30,229 bases of DNA. Source: a virus. Below the pieces are notes generated by a model. That model made no database searches. It had not been told where the DNA came from and worked only from the letters and a program-made list of their open reading frames with translations. Made by a program: the position numbers and the translations under genes. The DNA is taken from the IMG/VR virus record IMGVR_UViG_3300013093_000187, positions 1-30,229 of that record; one strand, 5' to 3'. Shown piece after piece: positions 16,228 through 25,180 of this stretch (positions are counted from its first letter, which is position 1; every line of letters starts with the position of its first letter).

Positions 16228-16950
16228 ATGACTATCTACAATCCTCCACCGTTCGTTGAACGATTCCAATATAAAAACTGTAAACAGGTCAACGACCCTG
16301 TTACAAAAAAACGTGTTTATCAAACTCCCGACGGAGAAACACTGCCCAGTGTGACCACTATCCTTGGCGCTACCAAGGACATGACTGCGCTCAACGAATG
16401 GCGCAAGCGTGTGGGTGAGGCCAATGCCGCACAGATTACCAAAGAAGCCAGCGGAGTTGGCACAGCCATGCATGCCAATTTGGAACGCTTCTTAATTGGT
16501 GAACAACGACAGCCTGGCAATAATCCAGTACATGTACAGGCCAATAAAATGGCCGATATTATTATTGAAAATGGTTTAAGCAAAGTTGATGAAGTATGGG
16601 CCATGGAACAGAGCTTGTACTTTCCGGGATTATACTCTGGTACTACAGATTTGGTAGGGGTATTTGAAGGTGAGCCTGCTGTAATGGATCATAAACAAAC
16701 TAATAAACCTAAAAAGTTAGAATGGGTTGATGATTATTTTATGCAATTAGTTGCCTACATACTGGCACATAATGAAGTATATGGTACCAATATCCGTAGG
16801 GGTGTGGTGTTTATGTGTAGTAGAGATTTACAATATCAACAATTTGATCTATTACCGCAAGATTTTAACAAATGGCAAGATGCTTGGTTAAACAAGGTAG
16901 AAGAATATCACACCACTGGCCTAAAAGGCTACCGACAACTATTGAGTTAA
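16228..16950 (+). CDS. PD-(D/E)XK nuclease, RecB/Cas4-like exonuclease
   Basis: 240 residues. The motif order of RecB-like nucleases is complete: GTAMHANLE (H82), MEQSLY (E127), GTTDLVG (D141), VMDHKQT (D154-x-K156) and QLVAYILAH (Q173, Y177). These coordinate metal and cut DNA, typically as an exonuclease in replication or recombination. No cysteine cluster as in Cas4, so no Fe-S site is expected. The N-terminal LPSVTTILGAT is common in phage members. It has its own sigma70-type promoter, fitting early expression with DNA metabolism rather than with the late genes around it. Its stop overlaps the stop of the convergent gene. Confidence 0.85.
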   Translation: MTIYNPPPFVERFQYKNCKQVNDPVTKKRVYQTPDGETLPSVTTILGATKDMTALNEWRKRVGEANAAQITKEASGVGTAMHANLERFLIGEQRQPGNNPVHVQANKMADIIIENGLSKVDEVWAMEQSLYFPGLYSGTTDLVGVFEGEPAVMDHKQTNKPKKLEWVDDYFMQLVAYILAHNEVYGTNIRRGVVFMCSRDLQYQQFDLLPQDFNKWQDAWLNKVEEYHTTGLKGYRQLLS

Positions 16951-17522
16951 AGTGAAACTATATCAAGGCCTAGTGGTGGTAGACTAGGTGTTTGACGCCA
17001 ATCCTGTTGAGCCCATGGCAATATGCGTATACTGATTAATTGTGCTGGTTCAGAACCCGCATTACAAAGACTGTGCCAAGTACATATATCTGATACAAAC
17101 GGTTCATCGCATAGTTTTGATCCTACTGCTTCTGCGGCATCAAATGGAATCATGGGTACAACATTGAATCTACCCTCGGCACCCATTTGATAAATTTTAC
17201 TTTCGTCCACGCACCTGTACCAAGTCCATGTTAACTGTTCACAGTTCTTTATGGGAATAATCAAACTTCTATAAACACTGCCTGCCAGTAGGCTATGGTC
17301 CGAATGTATCGTTATTGGATCCAAACTAGGGAAATAGCCCTGTAGGACATTGTAGTTGACCACGGTGTTCATGTCAGCACCCAAATGTTCCAATATAACA
17401 TGCTGTGCTTCTCTTGGAATTCGTCCCACAAAGCCGTCTGTGGTATTGGGCGGTAACACCTGAGTTTTCAGCCATTCGCTTAAAGCGTTTAAATTGTTTA
17501 TTTTTACTGGGTAAAAGTACAT
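16947..17522 (-). CDS. Cupin-like protein, possible 2OG/Fe(II)-dependent oxygenase
   Basis: 191 residues, start MYFYPVKINNLNAL. A possible Fe(II) triad is seen: H73-S-D75 (ITIHSDHSL), H150 (CTWHSLCN) and R166 (ISIRIL) for the 2-oxoglutarate carboxylate, with beta strands YRSLIIPI and LTWTWYRC between them as in a double-stranded beta-helix. Spacing fits but the family assignment is tentative. No Shine-Dalgarno is visible. A late-type octamer lies 24 bp upstream, back to back with the promoter of the fibre gene. Its stop overlaps that of the nuclease by 3 bases. Substrate unknown. Confidence 0.65.
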   Translation of the reverse strand: MYFYPVKINNLNALSEWLKTQVLPPNTTDGFVGRIPREAQHVILEHLGADMNTVVNYNVLQGYFPSLDPITIHSDHSLLAGSVYRSLIIPIKNCEQLTWTWYRCVDESKIYQMGAEGRFNVVPMIPFDAAEAVGSKLCDEPFVSDICTWHSLCNAGSEPAQLISIRILPWAQQDWRQTPSLPPLGLDIVSL

Positions 17523-17545
17523 GTTGGCTGTTCAAATCGGCATTC

Positions 17546-17553
17546 TATTTAGT
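17546..17553 (-). promoter_or_regulatory. Late-type promoter octamer ACTAAATA (minus)
   Basis: ACTAAATA on the minus strand, 24 bp before the cupin-like gene start at 17522; divergent from the octamer at 17567. Confidence 0.5.
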
Positions 17554-17566
17554 TGTGGTCCGGATC

Positions 17567-17574
17567 GATAAATA
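17567..17574 (+). promoter_or_regulatory. Late-type promoter octamer GATAAATA
   Basis: 22 bp before the fibre gene ATG (17596); same octamer as at 11898. Confidence 0.55.
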
Positions 17575-17595
17575 ATATATCAGGGGAATTATACT

Positions 17596-19806
17596 ATGCC
17601 AGTAATTGAAATTGCTAAAGTGCAAATACGTCGAGGACAGGAAAATCAAACAGGGATGCCACAACTAGATTCAGGTGAATTTGGTTGGGCAGAGGATACA
17701 GAGCATTTATACATAGGTAAACGTATTGTTGACGGAGCAGTTGATGACAGCAATACTCGTATCTTAACAGAAAATGATCTAGTAAACATCTTTGGTTTGA
17801 TTGCTCCGGGCAGTGCCGTTGCCAGTACTAGCACCTACAAATATAGAGATAATCTACCACAGGGCTATATTAATTCCACAGTGACTAGTATAGCTACCAA
17901 ATTAGATGACATGGCCAATCTTACCGATTGGGGATTAAAGCCTAGTACCACTGCTACAGACATTTATTCATATCTTAATACTGCTATTCAAGATCTGTTT
18001 AATAATCAATATATTCCCGATGCTAACCGTCAATTACGTATACCTGCTGGTAACTACTATGTTTCTGATGTTGTATATCTTCCACCTAATACAAATTTAG
18101 TTGGTGAAGGTAAAGGATTGACCACACTGATTTTGACCAATACCAGTACTAATTTGTTTCAAACTATAGATAGTCAAGGTAACTTATATGGCACTATGCC
18201 TAACAGCAAAGTAACTCAGCCTAAAAATATTCACATTGAAGGCATGACATTAAAATTTAACACTGGCACTACTTCTACTAATAGTTTGGTAAGTTTAGAT
18301 AATGTGTACAATGCTGAAATTATTGACGTGGGATTTGGTGCTCTTACTGCCAGCGCACAGACTTATGAAACATTTGTAATTGATGCCAATGCCAGTAGTG
18401 GTGCTGGTCCTAATACCTTTGTGGTAGACACCGCGGCGTATCCGGATTTTATTGGCCTTGATCTTACCACTGGCGTTTACTATGTCACAGGTAATAATGT
18501 CTATGCCAACCGTTTTGCTCAACTGACAACTTTAACTTCAGTGGCCAGTACATTGTACACATTTGCCACAACCAGTACTTTTGGCAGCATGGATTTTTCA
18601 GTGGGTGGAGAGGGCTTCTCTCTACTACAATACAATGGCTGGGGCAAGGGTGTTGAGGCTCGTGGACAGTATGGTGGATATACATCTGATGCAGCCAAAT
18701 TGTGTGCCAACATTCAAATTAGAGATTGTGAATTTAGTAATTTGAATACCTGTGTGGAAAGCACAGGATCCACAAGTCGCATACTGATTGAAAACAATGT
18801 GATCAGCAATTCTAAAAGAGGTGTAAATTTTTATTATGACGACAGCGTTTCAGATGCTAATATTAATATTGGACCTACTAACGGAATCATTACAAGAAAT
18901 AGATTTGAAAGTATTGTTCAAGAAGCTGTCCATGTGGGTGTAAACCCTAACAACTATCCTAGCAGTCATATCAGTAGCTACAACTATTTTAATAATTGTG
19001 CTAATGATCTACATCTAACTGACAATGATATAACAACTACTACCTATGCTGTTATTAATTTCCAAAGTATTGGTAACAGAACTGACAATGATTATTTTAA
19101 TAGAAGAATGATGGCTGACGTGGCTCTAGCTGGAACCCCATTTGCCATTTACAATCCTACTTTTTATTATAATCCATTGGCTTTTGGATCTACATCTATT
19201 GTAGATAACAGTGCTATTACTGTTGGTGCCACAGCAGGTACATTGACCAATATTGTTAGTTTTCCTTTCAACAATCAAAGTCAATATATTGAAGTCAAAT
19301 ATTCTATGTCCAGCAGTGTGTTAGATAGAAAAGGCACAGTGACAGTTAACCTAACAGCCAACGGTGGTGCCAGTATATCTGATACCTATACCTATACAGA
19401 GCAACAGGAATCTTATGATAGTACCACAAACAATATGGCCATTAGTGCTGGCTGTGGTTTAGATAAATTGGTTGTGGCCAGTTCCTATACTGCTTTGAAT
19501 AACTTGGTGGGCATTAACGGTGGTACAAGTAATTACTATATCACCGGCAGTACCAAATATGCCAACATGACTGCTCTTATTGTTGGTGTATCACTAGTTG
19601 GTAGTACATTTGTTATTATCACACAAAGTAATATGCCACAATTTGATTATAGAACTCCTGGCGAAACTTGGACATTGTTAGAGGCAGATAGTCCTTTGTT
19701 CACTACCAGTATTGTTACAGCATCAAACGCAGTGACCTTGGTATGCGACACCACACAGTGTCTAAACAATGTGTCTATTGAATATCAAACTAGCTTGTTC
19801 TTTTAA
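17596..19806 (+). CDS. Beta-helix tail fibre or tailspike
   Basis: 736 residues. The N-terminal ~45 residues (IEIAKVQIRRGQEN, LDSGEFGWAEDTEHLYIGK) match the short domain that opens many phage fibre and receptor-binding proteins (major tropism determinant N-terminal type). From ~150 to ~500 is a right-handed parallel beta-helix of pectate-lyase style: LRIPAGNYYVSDVVYLPPNT, LVGEGKGLTTLIL, then coils such as IQIRDCEFSNLN, ILIENNVISNSKRGVNF and GIITRNRFESI. The last ~220 residues are beta-rich and Thr/Ser-rich. The beta-helix is the fold of polysaccharide depolymerases, so it may bind or cut host surface glycan; catalytic residues cannot be assigned. Possibly one operon with the 144-residue gene 2 bases downstream. 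Confidence 0.85.
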   Translation: MPVIEIAKVQIRRGQENQTGMPQLDSGEFGWAEDTEHLYIGKRIVDGAVDDSNTRILTENDLVNIFGLIAPGSAVASTSTYKYRDNLPQGYINSTVTSIATKLDDMANLTDWGLKPSTTATDIYSYLNTAIQDLFNNQYIPDANRQLRIPAGNYYVSDVVYLPPNTNLVGEGKGLTTLILTNTSTNLFQTIDSQGNLYGTMPNSKVTQPKNIHIEGMTLKFNTGTTSTNSLVSLDNVYNAEIIDVGFGALTASAQTYETFVIDANASSGAGPNTFVVDTAAYPDFIGLDLTTGVYYVTGNNVYANRFAQLTTLTSVASTLYTFATTSTFGSMDFSVGGEGFSLLQYNGWGKGVEARGQYGGYTSDAAKLCANIQIRDCEFSNLNTCVESTGSTSRILIENNVISNSKRGVNFYYDDSVSDANINIGPTNGIITRNRFESIVQEAVHVGVNPNNYPSSHISSYNYFNNCANDLHLTDNDITTTTYAVINFQSIGNRTDNDYFNRRMMADVALAGTPFAIYNPTFYYNPLAFGSTSIVDNSAITVGATAGTLTNIVSFPFNNQSQYIEVKYSMSSSVLDRKGTVTVNLTANGGASISDTYTYTEQQESYDSTTNNMAISAGCGLDKLVVASSYTALNNLVGINGGTSNYYITGSTKYANMTALIVGVSLVGSTFVIITQSNMPQFDYRTPGETWTLLEADSPLFTTSIVTASNAVTLVCDTTQCLNNVSIEYQTSLFF

Positions 19807-19808
19807 CA

Positions 19809-20243
19809 ATGTTTGACAAACCCTACGATGACCGTGTGTCAATCTGGTCTGGCCTACGTGCCCAGATAGAAACTAATCAAGATCCTTTAAATCTTGTTGC
19901 CGAATTTTGGCGCTCTGCGCCTTACGTGCCTTATAATCATAGAGTGGATCCTTATAATCCAAAATCTTGGCCCACACCATGGGAAATAATTTTAGAAAAC
20001 AAATATGATGATTTCACTCGTGCCTTGATGATGGCATATTCACTCAAATTTACAAATAAATTTAATAAATCTGTAATTTATGTAAAGACACTGGTAGACT
20101 CTGCTCAAAATAGATCGTACAATATAGTTTGTATTGACGAAACATGGGCGATAAACTACAACGATAATATCCCAGTTACCATGGATTCTATACCCGATTC
20201 ATTTTTGGTAGAAAATATAATCGAAGTTACGATCCCACGGTAA
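19809..20243 (+). CDS. Phage protein of unknown function (144 aa), fibre-linked
   Basis: Begins MFDKPYDDRVSIWSGLRAQI two bases after the stop of the beta-helix gene. Trp/Tyr/Pro-rich opening (RSAPYVPYNHRVDPYNPKSW, then PTPWEIILENKYDDFTRALM) and a beta-rich end (YNIVCIDETWAINYN). Gene order suggests a fibre chaperone or connector, or a late structural protein; it resembles T4-like aquatic phage hypotheticals. No catalytic motif seen. Confidence 0.7.
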   Translation: MFDKPYDDRVSIWSGLRAQIETNQDPLNLVAEFWRSAPYVPYNHRVDPYNPKSWPTPWEIILENKYDDFTRALMMAYSLKFTNKFNKSVIYVKTLVDSAQNRSYNIVCIDETWAINYNDNIPVTMDSIPDSFLVENIIEVTIPR

Positions 20244-20246
20244 ATA
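20239..20246 (+). promoter_or_regulatory. Weak octamer GGTAAATA before nrdA
   Basis: Two mismatches to TATAAATA, 31 bp before the nrdA ATG. Listed because of its position; it may be chance. Confidence 0.25.
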
Positions 20247-20277
20247 TCATCTCGATACATTAGAAAAGGTTACATAT

Positions 20278-22602
20278 ATGATCACAGTGGTCAAACGAAA
20301 CGGGGTAAAAGTCCCTTTAGATATTAGCAAAATACAGAGACAGGTAGCACATGCTTGTAATGGAATTGACGGGGTCAGTCCAAGCATGGTAGAGATTAAA
20401 GCACAAATAGAATTACATGACGGCATGACCACAGAGACAATAGATGAACTATTGCTCAAAGCCATGGTAGATTTGATAGATGAAACAGAAAACCCAGAAA
20501 TTAACAATGTAAATTATCAGTATGTTGCTGGGCGTCAGCGTGTCAGCATGTTACGTAAAGAAGTTTATGGAAGTTATACTCCACCTAAACTATATGAGAT
20601 CGTAAAGAAAAATGTCGACACGGGTATGTATACTCCAGAACTACTGGAGTGGTACACTGAAGATGAGTGGAACATCATTGATCTATTCATTGATCACAGC
20701 AAAGACGAAGAATATACCTACGCCGCTATTGCCCAGCTATCAGAAAAATATTTGGTACAAAATCGTGCTACTGGTAAAATCTACGAAACCCCACAGGTAC
20801 GTTATGCTATAGCCGCTGCCACTGCTTTCCATAACGAACCCAAGGAAACAAGACTTAAATTAGTAAAGGAATATTATGAATGTGCTTCCGATGGCCATTT
20901 TACTTTAGCTACTCCTGTACTTGCTGGCCTGGGTACTACCACTAAACAGTTTAGTAGTTGCGTACTTATTAGTAGTGATGACACTCTTGATAGTATCTTT
21001 GCTGCCGGTGAAATGATGGCGAAATATGCGTCAAAACGTGCCGGAATTGGCCTGGAAATAGGTCGAATTCGCCCGTTAGGCGCACCAATTCGCAATGGAG
21101 AAATCAAGCATACGGGTATGATACCCTTTCTTAAGAAATGGTTCGCTGATCTACGTAGTTGTAGTCAAGGTGGCATTCGAAATGCTAGCTGTACGGTCAC
21201 ATTTCCTATTTGGCACTATCAATTTGAAGACCTTATTGTGTTAAAGAACAATCAGGGCACTGAAGAAACTCGTGTACGACAAATGGACTACTCTGTAGTA
21301 GTCAACAAGATGTTTTGGAATCGTTATAAGAATAACCAAAATATTACCTTGTTTGATCCACATGAAGTTCCAGACCTATACGAAGCGTATTATCGTAATT
21401 CAGAGGAGTTTGAGGAACTGTACCTAAATTATGAAAAACATCCGACAATTAAAAAGAAGACAGTATCGGCAGATGAGATATTCAAGAACGGTATACTTAA
21501 AGAGCGTACTGACACAGGTAGAATCTATTTGGTCAATATTGACAATGTCATCAACCAAGGCCCGTTTGATACAACAGTTGATCCAATCTATCAAAGCAAT
21601 CTATGTCAAGAAATATTATTGCCCACACGACCTTTCCAAAGGATCGAAGACCCTGATGGACGTATTGCCCTATGTACACTTGGAAGTATAAATTGGGGAT
21701 CGTTTACCAATCCACAACAAATGCGTAAAGCCTGTCGTATACTTGTTCGTAGCCTAAGTAACTTACTGGGATACCAAGACTTTTTGAGTGTACAAAGTAA
21801 AATGGCCAATCAAGAGTTTGAACCTCTGGGTGTTGGTATTACCAACCTAGCCTACTGGCATGCCAAACGTAACTTTAAATATGGCACACAGGAAGCACTA
21901 GCAGAAGTTAAACGATGGATGGAACATCAAGCGTTTTATCTAACTGAAATGAGTGTTGAATTGGCTAAAGAACGTGGCGCTTGTGAACGTAGCCAAAATA
22001 CTTTTTATGGTCGAGGTATTTTTCCTTGGGAACGTCGATCAACCGGCGTTAACGAACTTACAGACTTCACCCCCACATTAGATTGGGAGACTCTACGTAT
22101 TAACATGCTACAGTATGGTATTCGTAATGCCACATTGATGGCAGTGGCTCCTGTTGAATCTAGCTCGGTTGTACTCAATAGCACAAATGGTATTGAAATG
22201 CCCATGGAATTGATCAGTGTTAAGGAATCGAAAGCAGGCAGTTTTGTGCAAGTAGTTCCTGAATATCGTAGATTAAAGAACCGCTATCAATTGATGTGGG
22301 ATCAGACTGATTGTGTTGATTATTTGAAAACCGCTGCCGTGTTGGCCGCATATATTGATCAGTCATTGAGTACAAACACCTTTTACAATCCTGCTAAATT
22401 TAAAGATGGAAAAGTGCCTGGTACATTGATTGCTAAAAATCTAATGCTGGCCTACAAGTGGGGTATAAAGACAATTTATTATAGTCTAATTAATAAAGTT
22501 GGATCTAAAAATGTTTTAAATACTCAAACAGATAGATTAATATCAGTCGAACCTGTTACAGTATATGATGATGAAGAAAATTGCGAGGCCTGCGTACTAT
22601 GA
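20278..22602 (+). CDS. nrdA: Ribonucleoside-diphosphate reductase class Ia, alpha subunit
   Basis: 774 residues, full length, colinear with E. coli NrdA. An ATP-cone occupies residues 1-~90 (ITVVKRNGVKVPLDISKIQR). Active-site residues are all there: C228 (QFSSCVLI), C443 and E445 (SNLCQEI), C466 (ALCTLGSIN), the last two 23 apart as in E. coli. The tyrosine pair of the radical path lies in TIYYSL. The C terminus EENCEACVL carries the redox cysteines C769 and C772, rereduced by glutaredoxin or thioredoxin; a glutaredoxin is encoded at 24400. It makes dNDPs for phage DNA synthesis in the cytoplasm. The ATP-cone implies allosteric dATP control. Shine-Dalgarno AAAAGG. Overlaps nrdB by 4 bases. 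Confidence 0.97.
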   Translation: MITVVKRNGVKVPLDISKIQRQVAHACNGIDGVSPSMVEIKAQIELHDGMTTETIDELLLKAMVDLIDETENPEINNVNYQYVAGRQRVSMLRKEVYGSYTPPKLYEIVKKNVDTGMYTPELLEWYTEDEWNIIDLFIDHSKDEEYTYAAIAQLSEKYLVQNRATGKIYETPQVRYAIAAATAFHNEPKETRLKLVKEYYECASDGHFTLATPVLAGLGTTTKQFSSCVLISSDDTLDSIFAAGEMMAKYASKRAGIGLEIGRIRPLGAPIRNGEIKHTGMIPFLKKWFADLRSCSQGGIRNASCTVTFPIWHYQFEDLIVLKNNQGTEETRVRQMDYSVVVNKMFWNRYKNNQNITLFDPHEVPDLYEAYYRNSEEFEELYLNYEKHPTIKKKTVSADEIFKNGILKERTDTGRIYLVNIDNVINQGPFDTTVDPIYQSNLCQEILLPTRPFQRIEDPDGRIALCTLGSINWGSFTNPQQMRKACRILVRSLSNLLGYQDFLSVQSKMANQEFEPLGVGITNLAYWHAKRNFKYGTQEALAEVKRWMEHQAFYLTEMSVELAKERGACERSQNTFYGRGIFPWERRSTGVNELTDFTPTLDWETLRINMLQYGIRNATLMAVAPVESSSVVLNSTNGIEMPMELISVKESKAGSFVQVVPEYRRLKNRYQLMWDQTDCVDYLKTAAVLAAYIDQSLSTNTFYNPAKFKDGKVPGTLIAKNLMLAYKWGIKTIYYSLINKVGSKNVLNTQTDRLISVEPVTVYDDEENCEACVL

Positions 22603-23693
22603 GTAAACAACAATATGATTTAACTGTAGCACCTAATTACCTAAAACGTAGAATGTTTTTAGATGGTGCTGTCACAGTACAACGATTTGAAGAATACCGT
22701 CATCCACGGATAGCCAAATTTGAAGAACTGGCACGTGGTTTCTTTTGGGTTCCTGAAGAGATCAGTCTTACCAAAGACAAAATGGATCACAAGGATGCCA
22801 GTGACGCAGTCAAACATATCTTTACCAGTAACCTACTAAGACAAACAGCACTAGACAGTATTCAAGGCCGTGCGCCAAGTCAAGTATTCACTCCAGTGGT
22901 CAGTATACCTGAGTTAGAGGCATTGGTTAGTAATTGGAGTTTCTTTGAAACAAATATTCATAGTAAATCATACAGTCACATTATTCGTAATGTCTATGGT
23001 GTACCTAAGGAAGAATTTAACAAGATTCATGATACCAAGGAAATTGTGGAAATGGCCGCAAACATTGGCCACTACTATGAAAAACTACATAAGTTAAACT
23101 GTGCCATAGAATCAGGCACTGCAGTAGATGAATATGAACATGTCAAAGCTATCTGGTTGGCCTTGAACGCCAGCTATGCTTTAGAAGCTTTCCGTTTTAT
23201 GGTATCATTTGCCACAAGTTTGGTCATGGTAGAAAATAAAATCTACATTGGCAATGGCAATATTATCAGTTTAATTCTTCAAGATGAAATTCTACATGCC
23301 GAGTGGACTGCGTGGATAATTAATAATGTTACCAAGGATGATGATCGTTTTGTTCGAGCCAAAGAGGAATGTGAACAAGAAGTTTATCAAATGTACATGG
23401 ATGTTGTACGTGAAGAAAAAGATTGGGCAGATTATTTGTTTAAATTGGGCCCAGTAATTGGACTAAATGCCACTATCTTAAAAGATTTTGTTGATTATAC
23501 AGCATTTACTCGTTTAAAGGATATTGGCATTAAGTATGCTGGTGAACATCCTAAATCTAGTCCTATCCCTTGGTTTAACAAACATGTTAATATTGGCAAA
23601 AAACAAAGTGCTCTACAAGAAACAGAATCAACAAACTATGTGATTGGCGTGATGAGTGATTCAGTCAGTTACGATGAATTACCGGACCTATAA
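22599..23693 (+). CDS. nrdB: Ribonucleoside-diphosphate reductase class Ia, beta subunit
   Basis: 364 residues from ATG 22599, overlapping the nrdA stop (ATGA). Di-iron ligands and radical tyrosine: D86 (ALDSIQGR), E117, H121, radical Y125 (HSKSYSHI), then E in VMVENKIYIGN and the E-x-x-H pair in LQDEILHAEW. EKDWADYLF, GLNATIL and NPIPW-like PIPWFNKH match E. coli. Odd point: D86 to E117 keeps the E. coli spacing, but E117-T-N-I-H121 has one more residue than the usual E-x-x-H, so the first helix pair is ExxxH. The acidic C terminus (SVSYDELPDL) is the docking tail for NrdA. Supplies the tyrosyl radical to NrdA. Confidence 0.96.
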   Translation: MSKQQYDLTVAPNYLKRRMFLDGAVTVQRFEEYRHPRIAKFEELARGFFWVPEEISLTKDKMDHKDASDAVKHIFTSNLLRQTALDSIQGRAPSQVFTPVVSIPELEALVSNWSFFETNIHSKSYSHIIRNVYGVPKEEFNKIHDTKEIVEMAANIGHYYEKLHKLNCAIESGTAVDEYEHVKAIWLALNASYALEAFRFMVSFATSLVMVENKIYIGNGNIISLILQDEILHAEWTAWIINNVTKDDDRFVRAKEECEQEVYQMYMDVVREEKDWADYLFKLGPVIGLNATILKDFVDYTAFTRLKDIGIKYAGEHPKSSPIPWFNKHVNIGKKQSALQETESTNYVIGVMSDSVSYDELPDL

Positions 23694-23700
23694 GGAAAAA

Positions 23701-24387
23701 ATGGCAAATGTAACAAGTATAAATTTCAGTGGCGACGAGACTTCTGAAATAGCAGTTAAAATAAAATCAGCCTTGGATAAAGCCTTGGCTAATGATCATA
23801 AATTACCTGAGGGTATTTTAACACTTATTGGTATGAGTGGTAAAAAATATCGTATGTTGATTAATAATTTGATTGCTTCAATCAGTGATGCTAGATATTT
23901 AGAAGTTGGCTCATGGGCAGGATCCACCGCCTGTAGCGCAATGTTTGGCAACACACTTCGTGCTGTGTGTATTGATAACTGGAGTCAATTTGAAGGACCC
24001 AAGGACGTATTTCACAGTAATGTAAATGCGATTTTGACACCTGCTATAAATTTTAGTTTTATTGAAAATGATTTTAGACAGGTCAATTTTGCCAGCATTG
24101 GTAAATTTAATGTATACTTGTTCGACGGCCCACATGATCATGATGATCAGTATGACGGTATTGCCATGGCCTTACCTGCGCTTGATGATCAGTTTGTTTT
24201 GGTTGTCGATGACTGGAATTGGCGACAACCAAGAGAAGGCACGATATCTGCCATCTCAAAACTTGGACTTAAGGTTTTAACCAGTTTGGAAATTAGAACT
24301 ACAGATAACGATACCGATGGTGCCGAATTTGGTCAAAATGGTGATTGGCACAACGGATACTTTATTGCTGTTGTGTCAAAAGTTTAA
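23701..24387 (+). CDS. Class I SAM-dependent methyltransferase-like protein
   Basis: 228 residues from ATG 23701, behind AAGGAAAAA; an earlier frame opening overlapping nrdB has no good start. Motif I is DARYLEVGSWAGSTAC (E68-V-G-S-W-A-G), followed by AVCIDNW with the acidic residue D92 that would bind SAM ribose, then VYLFDGPHDHDDQYD and VLVVDDWNWRQPR. This matches the family typified by glycan- or small-molecule-modifying methyltransferases of phages and polysaccharide loci. It sits between nrdB and the glutaredoxin gene, spaced 7 and 12 bases, so is probably co-transcribed; a nucleotide-related substrate is possible but not shown. Confidence 0.8.
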   Translation: MANVTSINFSGDETSEIAVKIKSALDKALANDHKLPEGILTLIGMSGKKYRMLINNLIASISDARYLEVGSWAGSTACSAMFGNTLRAVCIDNWSQFEGPKDVFHSNVNAILTPAINFSFIENDFRQVNFASIGKFNVYLFDGPHDHDDQYDGIAMALPALDDQFVLVVDDWNWRQPREGTISAISKLGLKVLTSLEIRTTDNDTDGAEFGQNGDWHNGYFIAVVSKV

Positions 24388-24399
24388 AGGAAACACAAG

Positions 24400-24720
24400 A
24401 TGTCAAAAGGCAGTAGACCTAGACCTTTCAGTGTCAGCCAAGAAGAATTTGGCAACAACTATGATGCGATTTTTGGAAAGAAGGAAAAGAATATGAGTAA
24501 AGCAATCGTTTGGAGTAAGTACAACTGTACATTTTGCGAACAGGCCAAGGCATTGTTAAAGGCCAAGGGTATTCCGTTTGAAGAAAAGAAAATTGGTGAC
24601 GGGTATACCAAGGAAGAATTATTAGAAGCTGTACCAACAGCTCGCACAGTCCCACAAATTTTCTTAGACGGCGAGTTAGTAGGTGGCTTCACTGAACTAC
24701 GGGCTCGTCTAAATGGATGA
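24400..24720 (+). CDS. Glutaredoxin with an N-terminal phage-type leader
   Basis: 106 residues. Residues ~34-106 are a complete glutaredoxin: C43-T-F-C46 in YNCTFCEQAK, cis-proline motif TVPQIF (83-88) and GGFTEL. It would reduce the disulphide of NrdA, whose gene lies in the same run. Residues 1-31 (MSKGSRPRPFSVSQEEFGNN, then YDAIFGKK) look like a separate small phage protein of unknown role. An internal ATG at 24493 (residue 32, MSKAIVW) has its own AAGGA at 24481, so a short glutaredoxin of 75 residues may also be made. Overlaps the next gene by 8 bases. Confidence 0.88.
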   Translation: MSKGSRPRPFSVSQEEFGNNYDAIFGKKEKNMSKAIVWSKYNCTFCEQAKALLKAKGIPFEEKKIGDGYTKEELLEAVPTARTVPQIFLDGELVGGFTELRARLNG

Positions 24721-25180
24721 TAAAGACATATACAGCACAGTCTATAACGGTGCCTTATGGGGGCAATCTTATGATGTTGACTTTAGTAAAATCACAGGAT
24801 CAATGACTGTGTCCTGCTCGACTGGCACAGGATCAATACTAGGTGGGGCCATGGGCGCATCTAATCCCTACAATTATGGCACAGTGACTGTGCCAAATAC
24901 CCATCAACCTGGACAGTTTTTGTATAGTACTGGCTCTAATCCGGCTTGGACTGCGCCTAATATCACCACTATTGGCGTTGGATTACATGTCACCTCTGAT
25001 GCCGAATTTGAAGGCGACATCAAATGGAAAGGCCACAATTTAGGGACCTTACTGGAAAAGATTGAAGATAGGCTGGCTATACTAGCAGAACCCAGTCCTG
25101 CTAAATTAGAAAAGTTTGCGGCCCTTAAAAAGGCATACGATAACTATAAGTTATTAGAAAAATTAATAGGTGATGAATAA
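24713..25180 (+). CDS. Phage protein of unknown function (155 aa)
   Basis: Starts MDDKDIYSTVYNGALWGQSY, overlapping the glutaredoxin end by 8 bases. The N half is Gly/Ser/Thr-rich and beta-like (CSTGTGSILGGAMGASNPYN), then GVGLHVTSDAEFEGDIKWKG and a C-terminal helical segment (GTLLEKIEDRLAIL, PAKLEKFAALKKAYDNYKLL). The part from GDIKWKG to the end is a pattern I associate with conserved T4-like aquatic phage proteins. Probably structural; unproven. Confidence 0.7.
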   Translation: MDDKDIYSTVYNGALWGQSYDVDFSKITGSMTVSCSTGTGSILGGAMGASNPYNYGTVTVPNTHQPGQFLYSTGSNPAWTAPNITTIGVGLHVTSDAEFEGDIKWKGHNLGTLLEKIEDRLAILAEPSPAKLEKFAALKKAYDNYKLLEKLIGDE

